This document shows, piece by piece, positions 9,119 to 18,104 of a DNA stretch of 53,272 bases (position 1 is its first letter; each line of letters begins with the position of its first letter). The notes beneath the pieces were generated by a model. The model saw only the letters and a program-made list of their open reading frames with translations. It searched no databases and was not told the DNA's origin. Made by a program: the position numbers and the translations under genes. The stretch is taken from assembly GCA_002869855.2 (NCBI GenBank), contig NEWQ02000017.1:1-53272 (forward strand), read 5' to 3'. Source of the stretch: Nitrospira sp. CG24D. GTDB lineage: Bacteria; Nitrospirota; Nitrospiria; Nitrospirales; Nitrospiraceae.

Positions 9119-9652
9119 ATGAGGAAGAAATATGGATTGCCTGTGCTGGCCGGAATGCTCGTGGCGATCCTCACCGGTGCGACCTCATCGCTGCATGCTG
9201 AACCCTACGAGCTGAGCAAGAATGATGTGATGGAATCGAAGGAGATTTCCAGCGCGACCGTGTCGCTGTTCGGAGTGAAGTTGGGCGACACTGAAGCAAA
9301 GGCGCTGGAGGTCCTGGTCAATGAAAAGATCGCCGGGATCAAAGCGGAACAGGAAGCAGCCTTTATTTTCCTGATCGATCAACGGAAGCCCACCGGCCCA
9401 ATGGCTGGCGTCCGTGTCCAGGATGGAAAAGTCGACCTTATTTTCATCAACAACCGATTCACCCACAAAGCTCGCGGCATCTTCAGAAATGTGTTGAACA
9501 GCGAAAGCCCTGAGGACATCCGGAAATTGTTGGGGAAAGAAGAGTACGGGGATGAAAACGTGATGGGCGCCGTCATGGCCTATGACAAGCAAGGTTTTCA
9601 GGTGAACTACCTCGGGAAGGACGTCAATATCGAATTTTCTACCCCCCACTAG
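9119..9652 (+). CDS. Exported protein of unknown function
   Basis: A 177-residue protein with a standard signal peptide: MRKK, a hydrophobic core (LPVLAGMLVAILTG) and a probable cleavage site at SLHAEP, near residue 28. The mature part mixes Lys/Glu-rich helix with beta segments (GVRVQDGKVDLIFINNRF). A repeated theme of charge plus hydrophobic strand suggests a small periplasmic fold. No motif points to a function. AAAGGGGAG precedes the ATG, and a promoter is visible at 9057-9084. It appears to be transcribed alone. Confidence 0.75.
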   Translation: MRKKYGLPVLAGMLVAILTGATSSLHAEPYELSKNDVMESKEISSATVSLFGVKLGDTEAKALEVLVNEKIAGIKAEQEAAFIFLIDQRKPTGPMAGVRVQDGKVDLIFINNRFTHKARGIFRNVLNSESPEDIRKLLGKEEYGDENVMGAVMAYDKQGFQVNYLGKDVNIEFSTPH

Positions 9653-10001
9653 ACCGCAGACCGCTGTTCTTTAAGCAAGACCTTCCCCGCGATCTATCGC
9701 AAATCGACTATTCCCCCGCTCGATATTTAGAGCCGCACGAGCTCCTAATCCTGCTGTTGCATGGAACCCACATAGAATTCTGATCGTATAGGAACCATGT
9801 CGATCAAGTCAGAAACGAAGGCACCAGCACCGGCTGACTCGTAGAGGCCGCTGCTATGGCGAACTGGCGCAGAGACAAGGTCGCCTTCTCGGCGACCATC
9901 AAGGCTGCCGAAACACCGTCAACGTGAAAGATGGGTCTGACAAAATTCGAATACTGCGCGCGGGAAAGATCCTGCGAGTGAGGAAGAACTGATACAGGGA
10001 C
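9653..10001. other. Gene-free region, possible remnant
   Basis: No intact gene is seen in these 349 bp. A small hairpin (GGTCGCC-TTCTC-GGCGACC, 9879-9897) and short open stretches in different frames are present. The frame ending with TGA at 9990-9992 encodes a coding-like, basic tail that includes NTVNVKDGSDKIRIL. This may be a decayed small gene. Confidence 0.4.
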
Positions 10002-10892
10002 TTACTGCACCGTTGCAGTAGATCTAAGCCCGAAATCAATAAGACTCACAGCGGTGTTCCAGCGACGATTGGAGTTTAAGATCACGACCAGCAAATCGCT
10101 GCCGTTCTGTGAAACTTTAGCAATGAGGCATCGGCCCGCTTTTGAGGTGAACCCGGTTTTGACGCCTTCCACGCCGGGGATGCGTCCCAACAGCCGATTG
10201 GTGCTGTGCAGGACATACGCACGATGCCCGCTGATCGGAGTGATAATCTCACGTTCCTCGCGCACGAGCGCACGGAAGATGGGATTCTGCAGAGCAACCT
10301 CACTGAGCTTCGCCAGATCCTCTGCCGTCGAATAATGCTCAGGACCATCAAAGCCACAGCCGTTGCTGAAGTGGGTATCGGTCAATCCGAGTGCGGCAGC
10401 TTTCGCATTCATGAGCATGACAAACTGCTCTTCATCACCGCCGACATGTTCCACCGCGGCCAGACAGGCATCATTGGCCGACACGATCAACATGGCTTTG
10501 AGCAAGTCTTCGAGTTTGAACACCTCTCCTGGACGGAGCCGAAGATGCGTTTTAGGCGCCCGCGCGGCATTGCGACTGATGGTCGCCTGATCATCTAACT
10601 TGCCCTTCTCCAAAATCACCAGCGCGGACATGATTTTCGTGAGGCTTGCGGGCGAGAGTCGCTTGAGAGATTCATGCTGGTAGAGCACGCGGCCGGATCG
10701 AAGCTCTTTCATGAAAATGCTATGAGCGGGAGCCACTCGCCAAGGAAGGCGGTCGCCCGATGTACTCACGGCCCGAACCTGGCGCTTATGCTTATGGCTA
10801 TACTCGGCCTGGGCGTCGAGAGGAATTCCCAAGACCACGGTTCCGAATACCGCAGCCAGAACCATTGACGTGAGAGCAAATGACTTGACCAA
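10002..10892 (-). CDS. dacA: D-alanyl-D-alanine carboxypeptidase (penicillin-binding protein 5/6 type)
   Basis: Removes the terminal D-Ala from peptidoglycan pentapeptides (peptidase family S11), limiting cross-linking. All three active-site motifs are present: SLTK (83-86), SAN (138-140) and KTG (245-247). I chose TTG at 10892 as the start. It has AAGGAG 7 nt upstream and gives a clean signal peptide (MVKSFALTS..., cleaved near AQA-EYS at about 29). The ATG at 10934 has no ribosome binding site and adds 14 residues before the signal peptide. The 296-residue form lacks the C-terminal beta domain and amphipathic anchor of E. coli PBP5, so it may be a soluble periplasmic enzyme. Confidence 0.88.
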   Translation of the reverse strand: MVKSFALTSMVLAAVFGTVVLGIPLDAQAEYSHKHKRQVRAVSTSGDRLPWRVAPAHSIFMKELRSGRVLYQHESLKRLSPASLTKIMSALVILEKGKLDDQATISRNAARAPKTHLRLRPGEVFKLEDLLKAMLIVSANDACLAAVEHVGGDEEQFVMLMNAKAAALGLTDTHFSNGCGFDGPEHYSTAEDLAKLSEVALQNPIFRALVREEREIITPISGHRAYVLHSTNRLLGRIPGVEGVKTGFTSKAGRCLIAKVSQNGSDLLVVILNSNRRWNTAVSLIDFGLRSTATVQ

Positions 10893-10933
10893 TGAGGAGC
10901 TCCTTACGCAGGACGGTGAGCTACAGACAGACA

Positions 10934-11122
10934 TTACAGCGGGTAGGATTCCCGCACTTTCCCGCCACGAACACCGCTATCAATCACCTTATGAAAAAAC
11001 CTCAGGACATCGGCGAGATCAATCCAAAACCCGCAGTTCAGACAGCGCGCAAAGAGCCGCCGATTCATAAGCGTATAGTGCCGCTCGACCATCATGAACC
11101 CTTTGCATTTCAAGCAACGCAT
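10934..11122 (-). CDS. Small zinc-ribbon protein, hypothetical
   Basis: A 62-residue basic protein with two CxxC knuckles, CLKC at residues 3-6 and CLNC at about 27-30, spaced as in small zinc ribbons. No other domain is visible. No strong ribosome binding site precedes the ATG, so the gene call is moderate. It lies 41 bp upstream of the dacA start on the same strand. Confidence 0.5.
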   Translation of the reverse strand: MRCLKCKGFMMVERHYTLMNRRLFARCLNCGFWIDLADVLRFFHKVIDSGVRGGKVRESYPL

Positions 11123-11143
11123 ACCATCGCGTCTACAGTGTCA

Positions 11144-11416
11144 TTACCGAAGTCGATTGAGAACAACCGCTAAGCATCCGGCCAGAAGGCCTCCACCAAG
11201 AATGGTTGTGCCAAAGGAAACCACCGCGGTGGTGCCCGCAGCAGGCTGGGTCCCTTCCAACAGGTCGCGAATCCCCCCCTGCACCATGAGGACAGCAAGG
11301 GTCAGGACTGAACCCATTGCAAACCACCAGGTAAATGTTCTCAGGGGCATTACGCTCACACGGCCAACAATATATCGGGGAATCACACCTGTCGGCCACT
11401 CTAACGGAGGGTCCAA
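11144..11416 (-). CDS. Small two-helix membrane protein, hypothetical
   Basis: A 90-residue reading frame with two clear membrane segments (WWFAMGSVLTLAVLMVQGG and VSFGTTILGGGLLAGCLAVVLN) joined by a short charged loop. The listed start is TTG; an internal ATG at the MPLRTFTWW position would also give both helices and may be the true start. No family recognised. Confidence 0.5.
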   Translation of the reverse strand: MDPPLEWPTGVIPRYIVGRVSVMPLRTFTWWFAMGSVLTLAVLMVQGGIRDLLEGTQPAAGTTAVVSFGTTILGGGLLAGCLAVVLNRLR

Positions 11417-11458
11417 GACCTGTCAAGAAGTGCCGGTATTGCGCGTCTCGCAAAGGAG

Positions 11459-12661
11459 TCAGCGCTCAGTTGAAGCGATTGGCGAAGGTTTTACAGCCTT
11501 CAGCCCGCGATGAAGAAAAATTGACACTGTCCCATTTCCATTATCGGCCGTCACTAATCCTGGTTCCTCGATGGCTTTTGTAGTCACCCAGAATGTCGCG
11601 AGCGCAAACGGACCCGCCTTCGTAGGATAGTTCCTGGGTGGATAATGAAAGGTTCCGTCACCCTTACCGAAGAGAATCGACAGATCGTTGGACTGCAAAT
11701 TCGCAATGGCGACATCAAGAATTCGGTCGCCGTCGAAATCACGTGTAACGCCTGAGATAGGCCCAGCATCGGCGCCGGAATCTGTTCCCGGCCGAAATGT
11801 GCCATTCCCGTTGCCGAGGTATGTTGTAAAACTATCCCGTTCGCCATTGATTACGAGCAGGTCTCGGTGGCGATCATTATTGAAATCGGCAAACGTCACA
11901 GACAACGGACGTTTGCCGGTTCGGTAGTCTTTAGGGTCGCGAAACGTCCCGTCTCCGTTGCCCAGCCAGATGGAAACGGCATTCGACATGGGCCCGCCGT
12001 TGGTAACGACCATGTCGGTCTTCCCATCGCCATTAAGATCCAACAGCGCAACAGACGTGGGGGTATCACCATAGGTATATTGCGCCCCATGGTGAAACTC
12101 TGAGGTTCCGGTTCCAAGAAATATTTGGATCTTATCGTTTCGCAGCGCAACAACGACGTCGGGGTGACCGTCACCATTCAGATCCTCGGTGGCCAGGGCC
12201 ACCGGCGTTCGATGAACAGGGTAGTGGGGTCCCTCTTCAAACTTGCCGTTTCCTCGACCCATCAGGAAGGCGACTTCATCACCTCCCGAGCAGGCCAGCA
12301 CGATGTCCGCATGGGTATCGTGGTTAAAATCCGCCATGACCAAGGTCCGTGGTTCCTGACACACTTTGATTGGGGTTTGATCGCTAAAACTTCCATCCCC
12401 ATTGCCCAGTAGGATCGAGAGGGTATTGCTGGAAATATTGGTCGTAATGAGATCCGTAAACGTATCGTGATTGAAATCGCCAGTCGTAATCGTCGTGGGA
12501 TTTTTCCCGACTTTATAGCTCGCGTAGTAGTAAAAGAGGTCGGGCGGTTGGTATGGATCGGCCTTGGTACAGGACCACATCCCGATGGCCAAGACACAGC
12601 ACAGTCCGATTTTTACGGCGCGAACCGCTGGATAAGAGGCACGAGGCGAGACAGGTTTCAC
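11459..12661 (-). CDS. FG-GAP/VCBS-repeat protein, probable lipoprotein
   Basis: About 400 residues. After a signal-peptide-like N-terminus (VKIGLCCVLAIGMWSC), whose Cys is in a plausible but atypical lipobox, come six full and one partial repeats of about 55 residues. Each has a calcium-binding DxNxDxxxD loop (DFNHDTFTD, DLNGDGKTD, DFDGDRILD) and an end motif like LGNGDGSF. Seven blades would close a beta-propeller, as in integrin-like FG-GAP domains. This points to an extracytoplasmic binding or adhesion role; no enzyme motif is seen. GTG at 12661 is chosen because AGAGGG lies 5-6 nt upstream; an upstream GTG at 12676 has none. Confidence 0.8.
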   Translation of the reverse strand: MKPVSPRASYPAVRAVKIGLCCVLAIGMWSCTKADPYQPPDLFYYYASYKVGKNPTTITTGDFNHDTFTDLITTNISSNTLSILLGNGDGSFSDQTPIKVCQEPRTLVMADFNHDTHADIVLACSGGDEVAFLMGRGNGKFEEGPHYPVHRTPVALATEDLNGDGHPDVVVALRNDKIQIFLGTGTSEFHHGAQYTYGDTPTSVALLDLNGDGKTDMVVTNGGPMSNAVSIWLGNGDGTFRDPKDYRTGKRPLSVTFADFNNDRHRDLLVINGERDSFTTYLGNGNGTFRPGTDSGADAGPISGVTRDFDGDRILDVAIANLQSNDLSILFGKGDGTFHYPPRNYPTKAGPFALATFWVTTKAIEEPGLVTADNGNGTVSIFLHRGLKAVKPSPIASTER

Positions 12662-12811
12662 AACTTCCCTCTTCACAAGCGTAGGCCGATAGACCTACTG
12701 TTTTACGCCCTATTGACCTATACCACCCAAGCGTGGTGCCGCCGAAGTATACAGAGGGCTTGTTTCCCCATGCAATCAACCTGATTTCTTGCTTTGAGAT
12801 AAGAATCAGCC

Positions 12812-12841
12812 TTGTTGATATCACGAGACTTGCGCTAGAAT
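12812..12841 (+). promoter_or_regulatory. Probable sigma-70 promoter
   Basis: The -10 box TAGAAT (12836-12841) is a 5/6 match. The -35 is TTGATA at 12815 (15-bp spacer) or TTGTTG at 12812 (18-bp spacer). It precedes the gene at 12866 by 24 bp, a leader that holds GAGGAGG. The 190-bp gap from 12662 to 12865 separates it from the divergent FG-GAP gene. Confidence 0.5.
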
Positions 12842-12865
12842 GGGGCTCACTTTGAGGAGGATGCA

Positions 12866-13186
12866 ATGAGCAAACATGTGAAGATGGACATCACTATGTA
12901 TGGGATCGCGGAGGTCCTGAGCTGGTGTCACGACCGAAACAAAGGCCGCATCGGTGGGGTCGATACCGAGGGCTTCCAGAAGATGAAGACGTTACTAGCG
13001 GAGAAGCCGCAATCGGCGGACTACTTCACCCTCGATCAGTTCTGGAAGAAGAAGGTCTCCCTCGATTTGACAGAAGATGAAGTGGCAACGATTGATCGAT
13101 GCCTCTACGACATTCCAAATTTCGACAACGAACCGCTTCCGCAGATCCGCCATAAATTCTGGCCGCAAGCGGTCGGCGCGATCTAG
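12866..13186 (+). CDS. Hypothetical cytoplasmic protein
   Basis: A 106-residue protein with a near-perfect ribosome binding site (GAGGAGG, 5 nt before the ATG), its own promoter and a terminator, so it is a well-supported single-gene unit. It has no signal peptide or membrane helix. It is rich in aromatic residues and lysine, with helical stretches (GFQKMKTLLAEK, TEDEVATIDRCLYDIPN). I do not recognise a family. Confidence 0.75.
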   Translation: MSKHVKMDITMYGIAEVLSWCHDRNKGRIGGVDTEGFQKMKTLLAEKPQSADYFTLDQFWKKKVSLDLTEDEVATIDRCLYDIPNFDNEPLPQIRHKFWPQAVGAI

Positions 13187-13200
13187 CAAGAGACTTCTCC

Positions 13201-13233
13201 CCCCGGAATCGCTCACGCGATTCCGGGGTTTCT
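13201..13233 (+). terminator. Rho-independent terminator
   Basis: A perfect 11-bp stem, CCCCGGAATCG/CGATTCCGGGG (13201-13211 and 13218-13228), with a 6-nt loop, followed by TTTCTC. It lies 14 bp after the stop codon of the 12866-13186 gene. The reverse strand has no T tract, so it serves the plus strand. Confidence 0.8.
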
Positions 13234-13342
13234 CACTGATCAGGCGCAGTGCCGTTGCTCGCTGACACAAAAGTCAGTGTTGGTGTATGCGCACGACTAG
13301 CACAGGGTACTACGGTGAAGGTTGACGAAGGCTGCAGGAGCG

Positions 13343-14344
13343 CTAGAGCGCCTCTTCGCCCTTGAGATACCTACGGAACCGACCCATGAGATCGGCTCCA
13401 AGCGTGCCCCCCTCAGGCTTTTTCGCGTTGGGATCGGAAAAGTGCCCACGGATTTCCTGTAAGCGCTTCTCAGCCTGATCGTTTCCCTGAAGCCGCTTCG
13501 TCTTGGTCAACGCCGTATCAAATGCGTCAAACGTCAGCTCGTTATAGCCGAACGATCGAATGCGTTTCACTGCTTTCATCATCGCCTGATTGCGAAACGT
13601 CGTCAGGGAATCCGAGTCGATCTCGGACAAGCCCAGCTTCCTCGCGCGACGTTCAGCCGCCTTTCGAATGCCACTCCTGACGAAATCAGGCGAGGTCTGG
13701 AGTCGCTTCCACGCCTCATCGGACCAGGCCACTTTCTGCTGAGGCGCTTCCCACAATTGCACGACATTCATCTCATCGATGGTCGTGAACCCTTTTTCTC
13801 GGGCCACCTCTTCCGTATCGTGCCGAATCATGTCGCTGACAAATTCCAGAGCGATCGGCGGCGAATCTTTGATCTTCAGCTGCAGGAGCGCCAGCGCGCC
13901 CTCGCTCCACGTTAACGGGGGCAACTCCCGCTCACGGGCATCGGCCATCGATTCGACTCGATCGAGCAAATCGATATTGACTTCCATATGCCCGCCTTCG
14001 CGAGCCATCTCTTCCGCAATCTGCTTGATCATCCCGCGCATGAACTCGGGCACCGCATCGAGCCGCGCTTTAGCGGCAGCAGTCCAGGGCAACTGCCCTT
14101 TCTCCATGGCCTCAGCCGCAGACGCCATCCCGGTCGCGCCTCCCATCGATCCCATCATCTGGCCCTTGAATTGGTCCAGCTTGATTTCGTCGATCTCCTC
14201 GTAGCCGAGTTCCCGCGCTTTTTTTTCAGCTAATCGACGGACCATGCCGCGAAGAAAGACCGGAGCGCGTTCCATGCGCTTCAGCGCACCATCGGTCCAG
14301 CGAATCTCCTTGCCGGAAGACTCAGCAGAATCTGAGGATGACAT
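13343..14344 (-). CDS. Protein of four tandem PCP_red-type domains
   Basis: A 333-residue soluble protein built from four copies of a module that begins W(T/S)xxAxxxLxxxPxFxR and continues with a charged helix such as AEKKARELGYEEID. Copies are at about 16-58, 87-130, 146-195 and 207-252. The third is degenerate (SPPIALEFVSDMI replaces PxFxRGM). The pattern matches the small C-terminal domain of light-independent protochlorophyllide reductase subunit B (PCP_red), found as a stand-alone unit in many non-photosynthetic bacteria. No cysteines are present, so it should not bind a cluster. It ends the superoperon, 19 bp after the HU gene. Function unknown. Confidence 0.75.
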   Translation of the reverse strand: MSSSDSAESSGKEIRWTDGALKRMERAPVFLRGMVRRLAEKKARELGYEEIDEIKLDQFKGQMMGSMGGATGMASAAEAMEKGQLPWTAAAKARLDAVPEFMRGMIKQIAEEMAREGGHMEVNIDLLDRVESMADARERELPPLTWSEGALALLQLKIKDSPPIALEFVSDMIRHDTEEVAREKGFTTIDEMNVVQLWEAPQQKVAWSDEAWKRLQTSPDFVRSGIRKAAERRARKLGLSEIDSDSLTTFRNQAMMKAVKRIRSFGYNELTFDAFDTALTKTKRLQGNDQAEKRLQEIRGHFSDPNAKKPEGGTLGADLMGRFRRYLKGEEAL

Positions 14345-14363
14345 GGGAACTCCTTCTCACTCG

Positions 14364-14642
14364 CTATTGGTTCAGTAACTCTTTGAGTTCTTTGCCGGCC
14401 TTAAAAAACGGCACGCGTTTAGCCGGCACCGCGACGGTCGCACCGGTCTTCGGATTGCGCCCTTCTTTCATGCGCCGCGCCCGCAAACGAAAACTTCCGA
14501 ACCCGCGTATTTCGGTCTTATCACCATTCTTCAGCGAGTCTCGAATACAATCGAAAATAGTATTCACGACGACTTCGGCCTGCCGTTTGGTCAACGTGGT
14601 GACTTTCTCCGACATCTGCTCGATGATCTGCGCTTTCGTCAT
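14364..14642 (-). CDS. HU/IHF family DNA-binding protein
   Basis: A 92-residue histone-like protein that bends DNA as a dimer. The family hallmarks are GFGSFRLRARRMKEGRNPKTG (the arm with Arg and the intercalating Pro region) and a hydrophobic N-terminal helix pair. Its place after cmk and rpsA matches the position of ihfB in E. coli (aroA-cmk-rpsA-ihfB), so it may be the IHF-beta counterpart; it could equally be a homodimeric HU. A second HU-family gene lies at 38913. Confidence 0.9.
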   Translation of the reverse strand: MTKAQIIEQMSEKVTTLTKRQAEVVVNTIFDCIRDSLKNGDKTEIRGFGSFRLRARRMKEGRNPKTGATVAVPAKRVPFFKAGKELKELLNQ

Positions 14643-14701
14643 GTCCGACCCCCTTTCGCCACGTTGATGGACACATGCGGCTGCACGCCATTGCCGCGCG
14701 A

Positions 14702-15601
14702 TTAATAAGCCATGAGATATTTCAGATTCACCCCTGAATGGAAATCGAATTTCGGCAAGACCGATGAGAGCTTCGACTCCAGCAGCTCGCGAATCGAAAA
14801 CCGACGGCGCTGCTCAATGACTTTCGGCTCACCTTCGATTCCCACGACATCCGCCGCCAGCTGAATCGCATCGTCCAAGTTCCCAAGCTCATCAACCAGC
14901 TTCGCGGCTTTCGCCTGCCGACCGGTAAAAATCCGGCCATCAGCCAGCGCCTGAACTTCGGGCACCTCGAGCGAGCGACCTTCGGCAACCGCTTCAATGA
15001 ACTGCTTATGCACATCGTCCATAACGGTTTGCAGCAACCCCCGCTCTTCATCGCTCATCTTTCTCAGCGGGGAGCCGACATCTTTGTACTTCCCGCTTTT
15101 CACGACGACCCCCTCGACCCCGATCTTCTGGAGCAGGCCTTCGACATTGGCCATCTCCATGATCACCCCGATACTCCCGGTCAAGGTCCCGGGGTTCGCC
15201 ACGATACGATCGGTCGCGGCGGCAATATAGTAGCCGCCCGACGCCGCCACGCTTCCCATTGAGGCAATCACGGCTTTGTTGCTTTTGGTCCGCACCCGAC
15301 GCACCGCGTCGTAGATCTCTTGCGAAGGGACTACCCCTCCTCCCGGGCTGTCGATCCGCAGCACAATCGCTTTGACGGTAGGATTTTCGCTGAATTTCTT
15401 CAGTTCCCCGAGCGTTTCTTGGGCGTCAAGAATGACACCCTCGATGCGGATCAGCGCAATGCGATCCTCGCCCGAGAAATCAAGGTCGGGCAACAATATA
15501 TTGACCAAGAACAGCAGCCCCAAACCACCCCCCACGACCCAAAGAATCTTGCGCAGCAGGGAGCGCTTGGAACTGCGTTCTGTTGGTTGGTCGTCAGCCA
15601 T
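14702..15601 (-). CDS. sppA: Signal peptide peptidase SppA, short form
   Basis: A membrane-anchored S49 serine protease that degrades cleaved signal peptides. The 299-residue protein has one N-terminal anchor (about 19-36, ILWVVGGGLGLLFLVNILL). The catalytic Ser is in MGSVAASGGYYIAAA and the general-base Lys in VVVKSGKYKDVGSP, as in the half-size SppA of Bacillus that assembles as an octamer. The oxyanion segment SPGGGV is near residue 90. It lies 39 bp after rpsA and 59 bp before the HU gene. Confidence 0.93.
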   Translation of the reverse strand: MADDQPTERSSKRSLLRKILWVVGGGLGLLFLVNILLPDLDFSGEDRIALIRIEGVILDAQETLGELKKFSENPTVKAIVLRIDSPGGGVVPSQEIYDAVRRVRTKSNKAVIASMGSVAASGGYYIAAATDRIVANPGTLTGSIGVIMEMANVEGLLQKIGVEGVVVKSGKYKDVGSPLRKMSDEERGLLQTVMDDVHKQFIEAVAEGRSLEVPEVQALADGRIFTGRQAKAAKLVDELGNLDDAIQLAADVVGIEGEPKVIEQRRRFSIRELLESKLSSVLPKFDFHSGVNLKYLMAY

Positions 15602-15640
15602 GATTACTCATGTATGTGTGAGACAACCGGTGGCCTCGCA

Positions 15641-17350
15641 TTAGTCTTCCGCCTGCGACTTTTTACGGCTCTGCTTCGCGGCGCGTCCGAGGCTTTGATC
15701 AAGCGCGCCCTGCGTTGAATGATATTCATCGACTTGTCGGCGGTCGGAATCGGATTGATGTTCGCGCAAGCTGAGCGCAATCTTCCGCTCTTCGCGATCG
15801 ACCTTGATAATCTTCGCTGCCACGTCATCTAACAGCTTAAATTTCTCTTCGAGCTTTGCCGCACCGTCCAGTCCGGCTTCGCTGATGTGAATCAACCCTT
15901 CGACCCCGCCTTCCAGCTCGATGAAGATCCCGAAGTCGGCCACCTTGCTGACCTTGCCAGTGACCGAATCGCCGACATGGTAGCGCGCCGGAATCTCATC
16001 ATCCCACGGATCGCGTGAGAGCTGCTTGAACCCGAGTGACAGCCGCTCTTTTTCTTTGTCGATCCGCAACACCACCGCATCGACCTTCTGCGCCTTCTTG
16101 AACAACTCTGACGGATGCTTGATATGCTTGGTCCACGACATATCGGAGATGTGGATCAAGCCATCGATGCCCTCTTCCAGTCCGATGAAGGCCCCGAAAT
16201 CAGTCAAGCTCTTCACTTTCCCCTCAATCTTCGTTCCGATCGGATACTTGCTCTCAATCATATCCCAGGGATTGGGAGCGGTCTGCTTCATGCCCAACGA
16301 AATCTTCCGGCTGGCCGGATCCACGTTCAACACGGCAGCTTCGACCTGATCGCCCACGGTCACGACACGAGAAGGATGGCGCACTTCATGAGTCCAGGAC
16401 ATTTCCGACACATGAACTAATCCTTCAACACCCGGCTCGAGCTCGATAAACGCTCCGTAATCCGTCAAGCTCACCACCCGCCCGCGCACCCGCGTACCGA
16501 TCGGATACTTCCCGGCCACGTTGGTCCAGGGATCAGCGGACTTCTGCTTCAGACCGAGCGAGATACGGCCGGTCTCCCGATCGTATTTCAACACGTTGAC
16601 TTCTACCCGATCGCCGACAGTGAACATTTCCGACGGATGGCCGACACGGCCCCACGACATATCCGTGATATGGAGCAAGCCGTCGATTCCACCGAGGTCG
16701 ATGAACGCCCCGTAATCGGTGATGTTCTTGACCATACCCTGAATCAGCTGGCCTTCCTTCAAATTCGCCAGCGTCGTCTGACGCTTCTTGTCACGCGTCT
16801 CCTCAAGAAGGACACGACGGGACACCACCACATTGCCCCGGCGATGGTTGATCTTGATGATCTTCAGCGGGAAGGTCTTGCCGACGAGACCGTCCAAATC
16901 ACGCACGGGGTGGAGGTCGATCTGTGAGCCCGGCAGGAACGCCTTGACGCCGATATCGACCATCATGCCGCCCTTGATCCGCGAAATGATCTTCCCGTCG
17001 ATGCTCTTTTCCTCGTTGAAGAGCTTCTCGAGCTCTTCCCAAATCTTCATCTTGTCGGCTTTTTCTTTGGACAGAACCAAGTTGCCGTCGTCGTCTTCAC
17101 ATTCTTCGATATAGACCTGGATGCTGTCCCCAACCTTAAGGGCCTGGAGATCATCCGGCGAGAATTGATCACTCGGGATCATGCCCTCGGATTTGTAACC
17201 GATATCGACGACGACTTTGTCCTTCGTCAATGCCACCACACGGCCTTCGGTAATCGTGCCTTCCTCCAGGTTGCGGAAGGTTTCCTCGTAGAGGGCGGCC
17301 AGCGCGGCGCGGTCTAACTTCGGTTCATTCCCTGTTGATGCGGTACTCAT
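15641..17350 (-). CDS. rpsA: 30S ribosomal protein S1
   Basis: Binds mRNA at the ribosome and helps initiation on structured or weak leaders. The 569 residues contain six S1 (OB-fold) domains, seen as repeats of the type GxVxxxxDYGAFIDLGG-IDGLLHITDMSW, each about 85 residues apart; the first two are the divergent ribosome-docking domains. Length and domain count match E. coli S1 (557). The tail after about 540 is basic and low-complexity. Conserved order plsC/cmk-rpsA-HU supports the call. Confidence 0.97.
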   Translation of the reverse strand: MSTASTGNEPKLDRAALAALYEETFRNLEEGTITEGRVVALTKDKVVVDIGYKSEGMIPSDQFSPDDLQALKVGDSIQVYIEECEDDDGNLVLSKEKADKMKIWEELEKLFNEEKSIDGKIISRIKGGMMVDIGVKAFLPGSQIDLHPVRDLDGLVGKTFPLKIIKINHRRGNVVVSRRVLLEETRDKKRQTTLANLKEGQLIQGMVKNITDYGAFIDLGGIDGLLHITDMSWGRVGHPSEMFTVGDRVEVNVLKYDRETGRISLGLKQKSADPWTNVAGKYPIGTRVRGRVVSLTDYGAFIELEPGVEGLVHVSEMSWTHEVRHPSRVVTVGDQVEAAVLNVDPASRKISLGMKQTAPNPWDMIESKYPIGTKIEGKVKSLTDFGAFIGLEEGIDGLIHISDMSWTKHIKHPSELFKKAQKVDAVVLRIDKEKERLSLGFKQLSRDPWDDEIPARYHVGDSVTGKVSKVADFGIFIELEGGVEGLIHISEAGLDGAAKLEEKFKLLDDVAAKIIKVDREERKIALSLREHQSDSDRRQVDEYHSTQGALDQSLGRAAKQSRKKSQAED

Positions 17351-17405
17351 GGACAGATCCTAATCCTCCGGCATGGGCCGGGTGCTGATGGTGAAAAACA
17401 CGGGC

Positions 17406-18104
17406 TCACTCAGCGTTGCGAGCTCCGGTAGTCGGCTGCTCCGGTGACACTCGCTCGCCTTCGTGTCCCACCATGGGAGGCGGAACGTTTCCGAGGGCGG
17501 CGATATGCGTGATCACCGTGCGGCTAACCAGTTGGTAAAAACGTTTGGCATCTGCCTTATCGTGTTCTTTGGGATGACCACTCTCGAAGGTCAGCGGCTC
17601 TCCCAGTTTCACCGTCACTTGCCGAAATCTCGGCCATCTGGCACCGGTCGGCAAGACGTCGAATGTCCCTTTCAAATATGCCGGCACCACCGGACAACCG
17701 GTCTGCGACACGATCACCCCGATGCCCGATTTCGGCTGCCGTAAATGGCCATCGTGGCTGCGCCCGCCTTCCGGAAAGATCACCACGACCTTGCCGGCCT
17801 GAATCAGACTGATCGCTTTCCCGAAAGCCTCTCGATCCAATCGACCGGGACGAAGAGGGATCCAGCCAAGCCGCTGCAAAATCCCGTTAAGCACCGGCAC
17901 AGGAAACAGGTCATTGCGTCCGAGATACCAGGCCCGCCGCTTCATCCCGCAACCCAGAAGCGGAATATCGACATAGCTGGCATGATTGGCCGCAACGAGC
18001 ACTCCCCCGGTCCGCGGCAACGCCCCTTCGACCCGATACCGAAACAAGATCGCTGCGGAGGCTCGCACCAGGACCCAGAGGATCCCATAGACCAATCCGC
18101 TCAC
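17406..18104 (-). CDS. plsC: 1-acyl-sn-glycerol-3-phosphate acyltransferase
   Basis: Makes phosphatidic acid from lysophosphatidic acid at the inner membrane. The 232 residues carry the acyltransferase blocks: NHASYVD (HX4D catalytic motif) at about 40-46, LGRNDLFP, and FPEGGRS at about 110-116 for phosphate binding. A hydrophobic N-terminus (VYGILWVLVRASAAILF) is a likely membrane association segment. The start is GTG at 18104, overlapping the cmk stop by 4 bp (GTGA), so translation is coupled. Confidence 0.9.
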   Translation of the reverse strand: MSGLVYGILWVLVRASAAILFRYRVEGALPRTGGVLVAANHASYVDIPLLGCGMKRRAWYLGRNDLFPVPVLNGILQRLGWIPLRPGRLDREAFGKAISLIQAGKVVVIFPEGGRSHDGHLRQPKSGIGVIVSQTGCPVVPAYLKGTFDVLPTGARWPRFRQVTVKLGEPLTFESGHPKEHDKADAKRFYQLVSRTVITHIAALGNVPPPMVGHEGERVSPEQPTTGARNAE

